Shown here piece after piece: positions 1-9,800 of a DNA stretch of 64,000 nucleotides. The DNA comes from Dryomyza anilis. Taxonomy: Eukaryota; Arthropoda; Insecta; Diptera; Dryomyzidae. The position numbers and the translations under genes are program-made. The DNA lies in assembly GCA_951804985.1 (NCBI GenBank), contig OX638136.1:4033852-4097851 (forward strand). Direction: 5' to 3'. Position 1 is the stretch's first letter; the number at the start of each line of letters is the position of its first letter. The notes beneath the pieces were generated by a model. The model was not told where the DNA came from and ran no database searches. It saw nothing but the letters and a program-made list of their open reading frames with translations.

Positions 1-530
1 TTAATATTTGGTATAGTAACTAATACTGGTGATCGTTCAGAAAACCGCATATCTTTCGCCATTTCAATTTACAAAGATTTAATTTAGTTGTAAATGGAGT
101 ACAAGTACCAGCATAGCCGATTTAATTTGATTATAAACATGGACGTATAAGTACAAGGGGATATCAAACCTTATTTAAAGGTACTGGTATACATTACTTT
201 GATAAGGGACATCAAATAACTAAAGAATTATCTGATAACGGATATTTCTTACTTGCATTTGATTTAACACCAGATTATAACAATAACTCACACTGTGGAA
301 ACTTAATAAATCAAGGTACAATACGAATTCAAGGTCGTTAATGCAATTAAAGGTACTGGTATACATTACTTTGATAAGGGACATCAAATAACTAAAGAAT
401 TATTTGATAACGGATATTTCTTACTTGCATTTGATTTAACACCAGATCATAACAATAACTCACACTGCGGAAACTTACTAAATCAAGGTACAATACGAAT
501 TGAAGGTCGTTAAAGCAATTACTTGTTTAG
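1..530 (+). pseudogene. Polinton/Maverick major capsid protein, C-terminal remnant
   Basis: Plus-strand reading frames here resemble the C-terminus of the double-jelly-roll major capsid protein of Maverick/Polinton (adintovirus-like) elements. The telltale blocks are a FAFDLTPD-like motif, a short SH(x)GNL-type turn, a GTIRIEGR-type strand, and a final AEFD/IEIDKNR-like segment near 521-596. The copy is dead: there are in-frame stops before 175, and a 172-bp segment (177-348) is repeated directly at 349-520. Because 172 is not a multiple of three, the duplication shifts the frame. The rest of the gene lies left of the window or is lost. The protease immediately downstream is the neighbour expected in a Polinton. 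Family assignment rests on motif recall, not on a search. Confidence 0.72.
177..520 (+). repeat. 172-bp direct tandem duplication inside the capsid remnant
   Basis: Positions 177-348 and 349-520 are nearly identical, with a handful of substitutions (for example tct/ttt near 231 and 403, ttc/ttg near 329 and 501). The copies abut directly. It is a local duplication within the Polinton capsid pseudogene. Confidence 0.9.
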
Positions 531-612
531 CATATTGTGAGTTTGATAGTGTTTTGGAAATTGATAAAAATCGTACTGTATTACAATCATTATAAATACT
601 AGGAATATATAA

Positions 613-1065
613 AATATTTTATATAAAAATTTAGTAACTAAAAAGAATTTTAAAGGAGTTTTTGCATCAAATCAGCTACCTAGAAATCGAATAAAAAAGC
701 CAGCATTTTATATTGTGAATATGGATTCATCATTTAAACCAGGATCACATTGGATTGTAATATATTTTCCTCGAAATGGGCCGGCTGAGTATTTTTGTTC
801 TGCAGGGAGTTCTCCTATTAAACCATTTGTAAATTTTATTCAAAGAAATGCATCCACATTTATTAAAAGCAATTTCCGATTACAAAGTGAAATTTCAATG
901 TTATGCGGTGTTTATTGCTGTATATTTATATATTTAAGAAGTAAAAATATGTCTTTTAAAAAGTTTTTTAATTATTTTGATATATATAATTTATATATTA
1001 ATGATATTTTAGCTGTGCATTATTTTAAAAGTATTTTTAAGTTTCCTATAATAAAAAATAAATAA
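613..1065 (+). pseudogene. Polinton adenovirus-type cysteine protease (N-terminally truncated)
   Basis: The frame is open for 150 codons from just after a stop at 610-612 to the stop at 1,065. It matches the C5/adenain-like maturation protease of Maverick/Polinton elements: an FKGVFA-x-NQLP block near the start, a PGSHW motif carrying the catalytic His, an EYF segment after it, and an LQS...LCGxYC block carrying the catalytic Cys. No ATG occurs before codon 36 (position 718), so the normal start appears lost, probably with a few tens of residues. The remaining domain has no internal stop, which makes it the best preserved gene of the flank. It follows the capsid remnant in the same orientation. 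It would process virion proteins in an intact element. Confidence 0.8.
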
Positions 1066-1182
1066 AACAATTTAATGTAAATAATTTATAAATTTGTTTT
1101 TTATTTCTATTATTTAAAATTTCACAAATTCATTGAATATAGTATAATAAAAAACAGTTTATTAATAATATGTAATAAAGAA

Positions 1183-1437
1183 TTATTTTGTATATTTTAA
1201 TCTATAATATAATTTTATTAGTTTGTCAATGTCTTTAGATTTCTTGTCATAATAATAGCAACCACATGTATCTGGTCCCTCCGTTAAGTCATCTGTGGCC
1301 CATGGACAGCTCTTATATGTACTCTGTACTCCGTGAATAGTTAATATATTTTCCATATACTGGTAATGCTTACAATAAGGGGTAAACTTAATAAACTGTT
1401 TTTTATGATCGTCTAATAAAATATTATGAAATTCTTT
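1183..1437 (-). pseudogene. unidentified Cys-rich reading frame
   Basis: An 84-codon open stretch lies between two stops on the minus strand, in a region that is otherwise saturated with stops. Its composition is protein-like: a FHNILLDDHKKQF-type start, a Cys-x-His pair, then CPWATDD and a DTCGCYYYD cluster. The Cys/His spacing suggests a small metal-binding or disulfide-rich fold. I do not recognise the family. The opposite orientation to the Polinton genes next to it leaves open whether it belongs to the same element or to a host exon. There is no suitable start codon near the 5' edge, so it is at best a partial exon. Confidence 0.35.
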
Positions 1438-2329
1438 TTAAAATTTTAATACTTTTTTAACTTCCATAATATTTTTTTGTTCCATTAAAATTGTAATGTA
1501 GACGATGAATAAATTTAATTCAAATTTCGATCCATTTATATATAATGGATATCTCTTTAAAATGAGTTAAAAAGTGAATTCCATTAGTATAAATATACTC
1601 AATTAAAATTTTAAAGAGAGTAAATTAAATAAATCTCAAGACAAAAAACTCTATAAAAAATATACATGTTCTAACATGTTCAATCTTTTAAACATATAGT
1701 ATAGAAAATGATTTAAAAAATGATCCCAATGGAACCTTATGGCTCCATTCATTCATATAACCAAATTAAACGATCATGACTTTGTAGAATAAAATCCAGT
1801 ACAATAACCCTTATAGTAAAATTGGCCTTGAATTAAATATATGTCAATGCATTAATACAGAAGTGTCTTAACCTGTTTACAACAAAAAAAATTAACCACA
1901 AAAAAAATAAGCATCTAATAATAATATTCATTCATATATCGAAGTTTTAAATTACAATCACCGTTCCTCAACAAAGTTTCAAATTGAACCCTTTGCTCCT
2001 CAACTCTCTTGATGATCATGCAAAAATAAAACAAACAAGTATAACTATAGTATACATTATAACTACGTTAACTGAAATCTAATTGCAACTATAATATTTT
2101 ACAACAACAACATGAATACGTTTGTAAATATTCTCATTCACAAAAAATGCTTACTCCGATATAATTATCCCAACAACAACATTTACTCTTTACGGCTGCA
2201 TGCCTTCATAACATGCATATAATATATATGTATGTATCAACATTAACAAATTATGTTAAAAAGTCATCCCACTGGCTCCATGCCATTATAAAATATATAG
2301 TATACATATAATATACATCTGTTAAAAAT
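1438..2329. other. AT-rich non-coding flank
   Basis: No convincing reading frame on either strand. Isolated, degraded relatives of the 42-bp minisatellite core (a run of A followed by TGATCCC) already appear near 1,717 and 2,256, so the minisatellite was probably once longer or seeded here. Confidence 0.5.
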
Positions 2330-2660
2330 ACTTCCCATGAAAACAATAACAAATATTCTGTTAAAATATGATCCCCATTGAAAAAACAATAACAACTATA
2401 CTGTTAAAATATGATCTCCAATGAACTACAGTACCAACAACTCTGTTAAAAAATGATCCCTATTGAACTATACCAACAACAACTATGTTAAAAAATGATC
2501 CCTATTGAATTACACTAACAGCAACTATGTTAAAAAATGATCCCTATTGAATTACACTAACAACAACTATGTTAAAAAATGATCCCTATTGAATTACACT
2601 AACAACAACTATGTTAAAAAATGATCCCTATTGAAAACAATAACAACATCTCTGTTAAAA
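2330..2660. repeat. 42-bp minisatellite
   Basis: The unit contains the core TATGTTAAAAAATGATCCC followed by TATTGAATTACACTAACAACAAC. Exact 42-bp spacing is visible between the core copies at about 2,526, 2,568 and 2,610. Upstream copies (2,330-2,480) are diverged in length and sequence. The array stops shortly before the junction with the PLE units at about 2,730. Confidence 0.85.
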
Positions 2661-2730
2661 TTCATTTACACTAACAACAATGTGCTCCATGGAGCCCAGT
2701 GGGGCCAGAACCGGCGAATCCATACTACTG

Positions 2731-4426
2731 ATATCGTCTTATTCAAACCTGAATTACAATCTTCCTCTTTATCTATAGTCAATTGTAAAGAAGTTAAATG
2801 TTCAAAGGAAGTTTTAAAACTATCTATTTGAGTGCTAGGCAAATATAACAGGAAATCATCCATATTTTTTTTCCAAAATACTACCTGGTTTTGTTCAAAC
2901 AACTCAATTGAGTGTAACTGGATAAAATAATCCAATAATACAGTAGCTAACAACCCACGATCACATGCTCCTTGTGGTAATCTCCGTAGTTGTTTATATA
3001 TGAGGGAATTATATGTGAATAATTCGCCTGATCCATTGAGAATCTCATACATTGTAATAATAAATTAGGAGGAATTGGACAATGTTCTTGAAACCACTTA
3101 GTGGTAGTCATCCGTGATATACAATCATATATATCGGATATGTTCATGTTCGTATACATGTCTTTTATATCGTATTTCACAAATTCATACTGTGAACTAA
3201 GTAATATATCGTGAATTTCAGAAACTACATGGTCAATATTAACAACATTGTTGGGTAATAACATACCAGATAGGACACCCCTTAGAATGTTAGAAATAAT
3301 TTTTTGTAATGGGTAACTATACCAAGGAATAGTTCCACATATTGGTCGACATGGTTGACCATCTTTATGATATTTTAAAGTACCATATAAATAAGGAAGC
3401 TTAACTAGCTTATCATTTTTATCACTGAAACCTAATAGTAAAAGGATAAGGAATTAACTGAGAATTGTTGAAATGTTGAATTAATTGACTACGTAAGTAC
3501 TTGAATCGCTTTCTTATTTGAAGCAAAATTAAAGAAAAATCCTCGTTTACTTCTAAATAAGTACCTACACGAAGACACCCATTAATCCAATCATCCATTT
3601 TTTACGATAATCAGTTTTGTACATTATGGTAGTACTTTTTCCTTTATCTGCCTGTACAATACAAATATTAGGATTTTTACGGAAAAATTCTTTAGTGTCA
3701 CGCAACATCTTCAAAACGCATCGCGCCATAAGATCAACATTAGTATCTTTTTTAGATATTATTACCTGATTGAGACGGTTATAATACACAGCGACTAATT
3801 CCTAAATAATATGTCTGGGTCAAAATTATTGTAAAGCATAGCATTTCCTATATAATGAGCATAATTCAAAGTATCCAATAAAGTAGGGGTATGAGGCGGC
3901 ACAAAACTAGGACCCCAACTTAATAAGGTAGATACATTAGTAGTTATCTCTAGAGTAGTTAAATTTACAAAGCCACCAGGAATCTACAAGGGTACTATAG
4001 AAGGAGTAACAGGTAATTAAACCCCGGTAGAATCCATGAAATCTGGCATAGTAGATGGCTCATTATTTATATCAGAGGTGTTTCGTAGATCAACATCAGC
4101 GTTGATTGTAGGGTTGACTTCATTGTCATTGATAATCAGATCATTAATAACATTCGTATTTAGTGCGGAGCTCTCTTCGTTATTATCAATAATCACACCC
4201 CAAACAACTTCAGATGTATTTGCATGATTTGCAATATTCTCCTAGATCAATAATACTAACATTAGTCAAGCTCTCAGGATTGGCATTTTCAAACATATCT
4301 CCCATAGCCGTTTGATCAAGTGGTGAACCCACAATACAGTCGTCATTATCTTCTGATGATCGATACTGTTGATTATATAATACCACATTAACAGGAAATG
4401 ACTCCTTTTGTGGTTCCTTTATTGGT
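2731..4426 (-). pseudogene. U1 exon 4: Penelope-like reverse transcriptase, 3'-truncated
   Basis: This is the left-most copy of the RT exon. It reads from an acceptor-like site at 4,427 through the acidic N-terminal region (about 3,840-4,400), the ADKGKSTTIM block (about 3,625-3,660), the YHKDGQPCRPICG block (about 3,320-3,370), the first Asp motif YDIKDMYTN (about 3,150-3,175), and the LPQGA and MDD boxes (about 2,850-2,975). It is cut at the array edge before the FLDIL block. Defects: a 1-bp loss at about 3,801, a 1-bp loss in the A-run near 3,600, the 14-bp deletion near 3,431 shared with U2 and U5, a break near 3,016, and Tyr to Asn in the YMDD box. Confidence 0.88.
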
Positions 4427-4474
4427 ATTATCTTTTAATGTTGGATTATAGAAAATAAATGTCAACTAAATTAG

Positions 4475-4545
<71 letters not shown>

Positions 4546-4941
4546 TTAGATTTCCTTGATTTTAAGTCTTAACTTATTTTAATAATTTTTTAATAATTAA
4601 TTTAAGGTTATTCATTTCATGTTTTGAAAAAATAATTTCTTATCCGCTCACAGTTGTGAACATATTCATATATATGTGTGTGGATGTGTATGTATGTTTG
4701 TATGTGTGTATATGCATATACATATTCCCATTATAAGGTTTTGAAGAAGAATATTTTCAAAATTTCTAAAAATCTCTAAAATAATTTTCAAGACTTTCAA
4801 AAATTTTTTTCAAAAATTTCTAAAAATTTTAATAATATCTAAATTTTAACATCACATATACTCATATGTGGTACGTTATCAACTTATTATATAATTTAAG
4901 AAAATACTTTGTAAAGTAACTAAAACTTGGAATAATATTAC
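4427..4941 (-). other. U1 intron 3 (proposed), empty site for the CR1-like LINE
   Basis: This stretch separates exon 3 (donor-like TCG|GTAATA at 4,941) from exon 4 (acceptor-like AAAG at 4,427). It contains no gene. It holds the (TA)n tract at 4,479-4,539 and a TG/TA-rich run near 4,670-4,725. It represents the allele without the LINE that U2, U4 and U5 carry just inside the acceptor end. Confidence 0.55.
4479..4539. repeat. (TA)n microsatellite in intron 3, U1
   Basis: About 30 uninterrupted TA dinucleotides. The same site is shorter and interrupted in U3 (about 24,006-24,052), longer in U4 (about 38,065-38,150) and nearly lost in U5 (about 57,057-57,070). Confidence 0.95.
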
Positions 4942-5443
4942 CGACTGGTCTGTATTCCCACTAAATCCAAAAGTTGAGTTCGATTGTTCAGCTTGAACCT
5001 GAGTAGTTGCTGGTTGATTATTACCAGATGGGGTTGCCGCATTATGCCAATTTTGATGATTAGGAATCAAATGTTGATTCCATTCAGACATCCACTGATG
5101 AATGATTACTAGCACTCGATAAATTCCATTACCCGAAATGAGATGTTGATGGAATATTACTCCACTCAGATACCCATTGGTTATACGCGGTACGTTGTAA
5201 TGGATCCCACATGTTAGGATATTGAAAATTATGTACTGGCTGTGACCATCGTCGATGCATTATATCTGATGGATCGGGTAGTGAGGTATTAACCATATGA
5301 GATGGTTGTGACAGCACCCGTACAGTACACCTCGAGTCCCATGAAGTTGCCCAGGTATTAGATCTAACGCGAGGACGCATGTATGGACGATTATTTGAAC
5401 CCATATGAGCGCGAGAAACAGAGCGATGAGTAGGAACCCGTAC
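4942..5443 (-). pseudogene. U1 exon 3 of the PLE gene (frameshifted)
   Basis: Exon bounded by an acceptor-like CTAATAG at 5,444 and a donor-like GTAATA at 4,941. The predicted segment is rich in Trp, Asn, Gln and Ser with no recognised domain. The length is 502 bp against a 513-bp consensus because 11 bp near 5,098 (present in U4 and U5) are missing, which breaks the frame. Confidence 0.6.
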
Positions 5444-5890
5444 CTATTAGTGGTACGTAAATGTTTGTCATTATACCCATCATTAATAATAAAAATAGTT
5501 AGAGTGTATAATAGGTAAAAAAATATATAAAGAAAACCTTTGGATTGATAAACCAGTGATTTATATGGGTTTTTTTTTTGAGAAATCGATCTCAAATATA
5601 ATCCTAAATGAAAATATCATAGCTATGAATATAATGGAAAATACTGTGAACTAAGTAACCATATTGTGATACTACTATTTAAAAGTACATTTTGTTAGGA
5701 ACATTCTTTTCAAAAAACAAATGTTTTTATTATATTTCTTAATAAATAGATAGAATTTGTTATTTATGAATATTTAAAAACCCAACCAGATAATCTATTA
5801 GATTCGCAGGAGTAGAAACGGCTACTGTTGTCTAAAGGTTTTTTAAAATAATAAGTTTCTTTGATTTTAACCTTTTACAAAATACCTTAT
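5444..5890 (-). other. U1 intron 2 (proposed)
   Basis: AT-rich, stop-rich spacer between exon 2 and exon 3. It is about 75 bp shorter than in U2b, U3 and U4 because of a deletion near 5,725-5,740. No gene or repeat of note. Confidence 0.5.
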
Positions 5891-6306
5891 CTTGAAACCA
5901 CTTGAGTCTGCTACCTCAACTAGTGTTGCTAAAATTGTGTGCCAAAATTGGCGATTGATGCACCACCGTGTCAGGTGTTAAGGCTGTATTAGAGCCTACC
6001 TCGGTCTGACGAGACCTCAATAACCGAACCATTATCAACTGCAAGTTTAGTTGAACCATCATCAACTGCAAGTTGAGTTGAACCATCTCCAATCGCAAGT
6101 TCAACTGGTGTAAACAGATTGACCCCAATCGCAGACTTAACCATATCAGAACTGGCCACAGATTCACCCATTTTAATATCACTAGAACCAGTTTCAATAA
6201 CATTTTCGGCCGCTGATACTCATCTAAATGATTAGGTTTCGAACCAGTTTGTTCTGTATTATCGAGGCCCATGAAAAGTTTACGACGTACATTATCAGGA
6301 CACACA
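5891..6306 (-). pseudogene. U1 exon 2 of the PLE gene (frameshifted, donor mutated)
   Basis: Encodes an acidic, Ser/Thr/Val-rich segment containing three near-repeats of the form LAV/IxDGST (about 6,030-6,100). A deletion near 6,217, shared in position with U3, breaks the frame. The donor that is CAAG|GTAAGG in other units reads CAAG|ATAAGG here, so this copy could not splice normally. Confidence 0.6.
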
Positions 6307-6469
6307 CCCTATATATATTTTTTGTGGTTATAATTTAAATAAAAATATATTGAATAGTGTGATAATAGTCTGGATAAGTTTAGATAAATAGTCTCGAACT
6401 AAAAGTTTTAGCCTTTATATCAACATACGATATTGATAAATCAAAAATATAAATATCAAAGCAAATCAC

Positions 6470-6827
6470 CTCATCATTTCGCATAATATTTCCAAAAACC
6501 ACAGTTGAATCATTTGTATCAGAATCCAAATGTATTGATAGTCGTTGCCCCTTGTGATGGCGAACAGTCGGGAGATAACTCAGTAATAAAACGCTGATTA
6601 GTATGACATGAGGAACGTGTATCCATATCCGACACATCTGACACCTCTAAAGGCTCCTTTTTGATTTCGTGAGGTTGCAAAAGTTGAGGATTCTCAACAG
6701 TATCCTCATCATCATTGAGTATTGGGATAGACGCATGAACGGTCACGCCACTACTATTATGATCGTATTTAATTGGTATTACTGCATTGAGTATATACTC
6801 ATCATCATCGGACAAGAATGCATCCAT
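6470..6827 (-). pseudogene. U1 exon 1 of the PLE gene (frameshifted)
   Basis: Starts at ATG 6,827-6,825 with an acidic MDAFLSDDDE-type N-terminus. It contains an IKKEP motif that fits the SUMO consensus and, in other units, an SPKRQRLS basic patch that could be a nuclear signal. U1 has lost 2 bp near 6,548 in that basic patch, so the frame is broken. The donor-like GAG|GTGATT is at 6,469. Confidence 0.65.
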
Positions 6828-9800
6828 AGTCAACTGATTATTCTGTTAAGATTTGTTATAAATTTGATTAAGGTGACAAAGTTAAAGTGAGATGGATGGA
6901 GATGTGTGTGGAAATTTGAACTTAGCTTGTATAACCTTATATTAATAAGAGTATAAAAATTTTGATTCCTTGTATGAGGGGAAAGAAAGTTGTCAGTTGT
7001 GACCGATTTTTTAATGTTTACAAATAAAGAAATTAAATTTTTTAAAAATATCAGGAAAGTCATAATATATTCTGGTTTTAATTCTAATCTTTAAAATTAT
7101 CTGATATATTTTATTATTTTGATTTATAAATCACTACTAATAATACTTGTTATGAACCAGTATCTTTTGTTATACCAATTTATGGTTGATGTACTACTTA
7201 AATGTGGTCTTCACATTTGCAATTGCAAATATACTATGACATATGTTCACTTTATTTGAGTTTTATTTCTAATAATATGATTAGAATTAATTACACACTA
7301 TATAACTATATAACTAATTTTCAAGTTTATCTTGCATTTTGGGTTTTTGAGAAAAACATTTTTTGAACAGTATATGAACCCTTTTCTCAAATATAAACCA
7401 TATCAAATATAAACCACCACCAATATGATTTGTCATAAACCAGTATCTTTGTTATACCAATATTATGGTTGATGTACTAACTAAATGTGTTCTCACAATT
7501 ATATTTATATTCCTTTGGTCATGTAAGATGTTGAAGTGAATATTTTATTCACAATCAATGCAATGGTGGATGTGAATAGAATACAGGTTGCTAACTTATA
7601 GCTATAAAAATGGTGACCAGTAGGTGAATTTTATAGCTAGGCTGTAAAACCACCTGAGCGTGGTGTCAGTACATTTTAGTCGTAACTGTACAAAATATAA
7701 AAATAGGATTTAATTCAACTTTTAATTTAAACACACTTCCTGTTCCTTTTTAGTTAAACACTCTTTCCCAAATTGAAACACTTTTCCAATTTTTTTTTAA
7801 AAAACCATAATATTGGATTTTTGGGAAGCTAACCAGATTGACACACACACGCTTAGTCTCATATTTTTATATTTTTTTGCCTTAAACCTTTAGTTGTAGG
7901 AAACGTGTGTAATATATCCACAAAATGTATATGCCTAAAGATATTTAATTATAACTGTAGTAGTTTTATTGCTACTTTAGTATGAGGTTATTTAATAATT
8001 ATATTACACACATTCCAACAGGTCAATAGAATCGGTCCTTTAACAGTCTTTATATTCACCTTAGTTTTGAGAAATATGACACAAATGGATATTATTTGTT
8101 TTATAATATAAAATAGGACTATTGTTTTAACAATTAATAACTGAGTACTTCACAAGTTGTAATTATGGTTAAATGATTCAAATAACTTATAAATTTTGCG
8201 CGCCAATTGTGTTAATAATTGCAAACTCAACGATAATGTAAAAAAGAAGCCGGAAACACTTAGCTTTATAGGTTTCTGCTTACACAATGCCACACACATA
8301 TACCATAAATTCTTTGTGTATTATAATGACATACTCAATGATTATACATGAGAATATGCATATTTATTAGTGTGCTTTTTTCTTTTTTTGTTGTTGTAAT
8401 GGTTAAAAAACGATGCTCAGTGAAGCTATTTTTTGAATTTGGGTTAAAAATCGCCTACTATAATGAAAATTCGATTTAGGGTTTAGAAAAATAGAAATGA
8501 ATAATAATGCCACTTGATTTGTTTCACACAAGAAACCTGATGTTCCCATTTACTTCCAGACATGGGATTTTATATGGGATTTTACAGCTTTTCGAAAAAA
8601 CCATATATATAGGTTTCATTAAAGGATCATTAGATTCAGAGTATTCATAACATTTCTATGCAGTTCGATTCCTTAGTAATTTATGGTTTTTATAATAAAT
8701 TCATAATTGCATGTAAAGATAAATGGAAAATATTACGCACTACTTGCGCCTCTTCTTAGAACTACCACATCTTCGTTGCAGATAATAATTTATAACTCTA
8801 TATGGGCCGTCGAGTAACGTGTAAAGTGATGTAGCAATAAAACGATGAAATACGCGCCGCAATATCCTGGATGAATGCACACATTTTTGCACCATTGCTG
8901 ATTTAGTTGATACCTAGATTCAAAAATTTTTTGTTATTAATCTTGAATCGAAAATATTGATAGTTTTCAAATATTATAGGTAAAATAATGGTTAAAAATA
9001 TGAAATATATATTTTGTTTTAATTCATTTGCTATAACATCACAATCTTGTACAAGGGAAATCCATTTAATTTAATTTTAAATTTTTTTACGAAGTAAGGT
9101 ATAATAACAATTAAAACTTTGCCACCAATTTCTACCACGCTTCGTAGAAAAACACCCATTTGATCCATTTGTCGCAATTTAAGAAAAATACTGTAGTTAT
9201 GCTACAACTTCTTTTACCAAATTCATTACATGGATGGATCTTTTTTTATATATGAATAACTCACTTATAATTATAAACCACAGTAGATAATAATAGTCTG
9301 TTAGTAATAGGTTTCGATTATTATGTCTTCACGTTTTTTAAAAAAAGAACTTAACTAAAAATTATTTTTCGGTGCAACTAATTGATGTTGTTTCTTGTTG
9401 GAATCTTCTTCCTTTCACATGCATATTCATAAGTGTCAAATGACATCTTGTTACATTCTACGTTATTCTCAATTGTTACATTATACGTCATTCTCAATGT
9501 GTGCTATACGTAAGGACATTGTGTTGTAAGCGTTTTACAAGACAGAGATGGTCTTGAATTGTTAAGATATGAATATATTACTAGTTTAAAGTAATTTATT
9601 CACAAGTACATTATATGATTATATGAGTACATTTTATGAGTATAATCTTAACATGATTTGATTACCTGTTATTGGATTCAAATAGGCTTCATAATGTATC
9701 TACTATAAAAATCTAAACTTGAGATTAATAAAAATAACATAGTATGCCGTAATATGTGTCATGTTTTTTACAAATAGTTCTGTTACAATAAAGGGTTTTT

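Noticed and set aside
2631..2831. 66-codon plus-strand frame across the left array junction
   Set aside because: It runs antisense through the RT and starts in the minisatellite, so it is an accident of the joint.
5260..5595. Hydrophobic minus-strand frame that looks like a membrane protein (repeated in U2b and U3)
   Set aside because: It overlaps exon 3 in another frame and its hydrophobic half is translated intron 2. The phase-consistent exon 3 frame is preferred.
4942..6827. Exons 1-3 as a separate host gene duplicated with the PLE
   Set aside because: Not excluded, but all joins are phase-consistent into the RT exon and orientation and spacing are constant, so one gene is simpler. Transcript data would decide.
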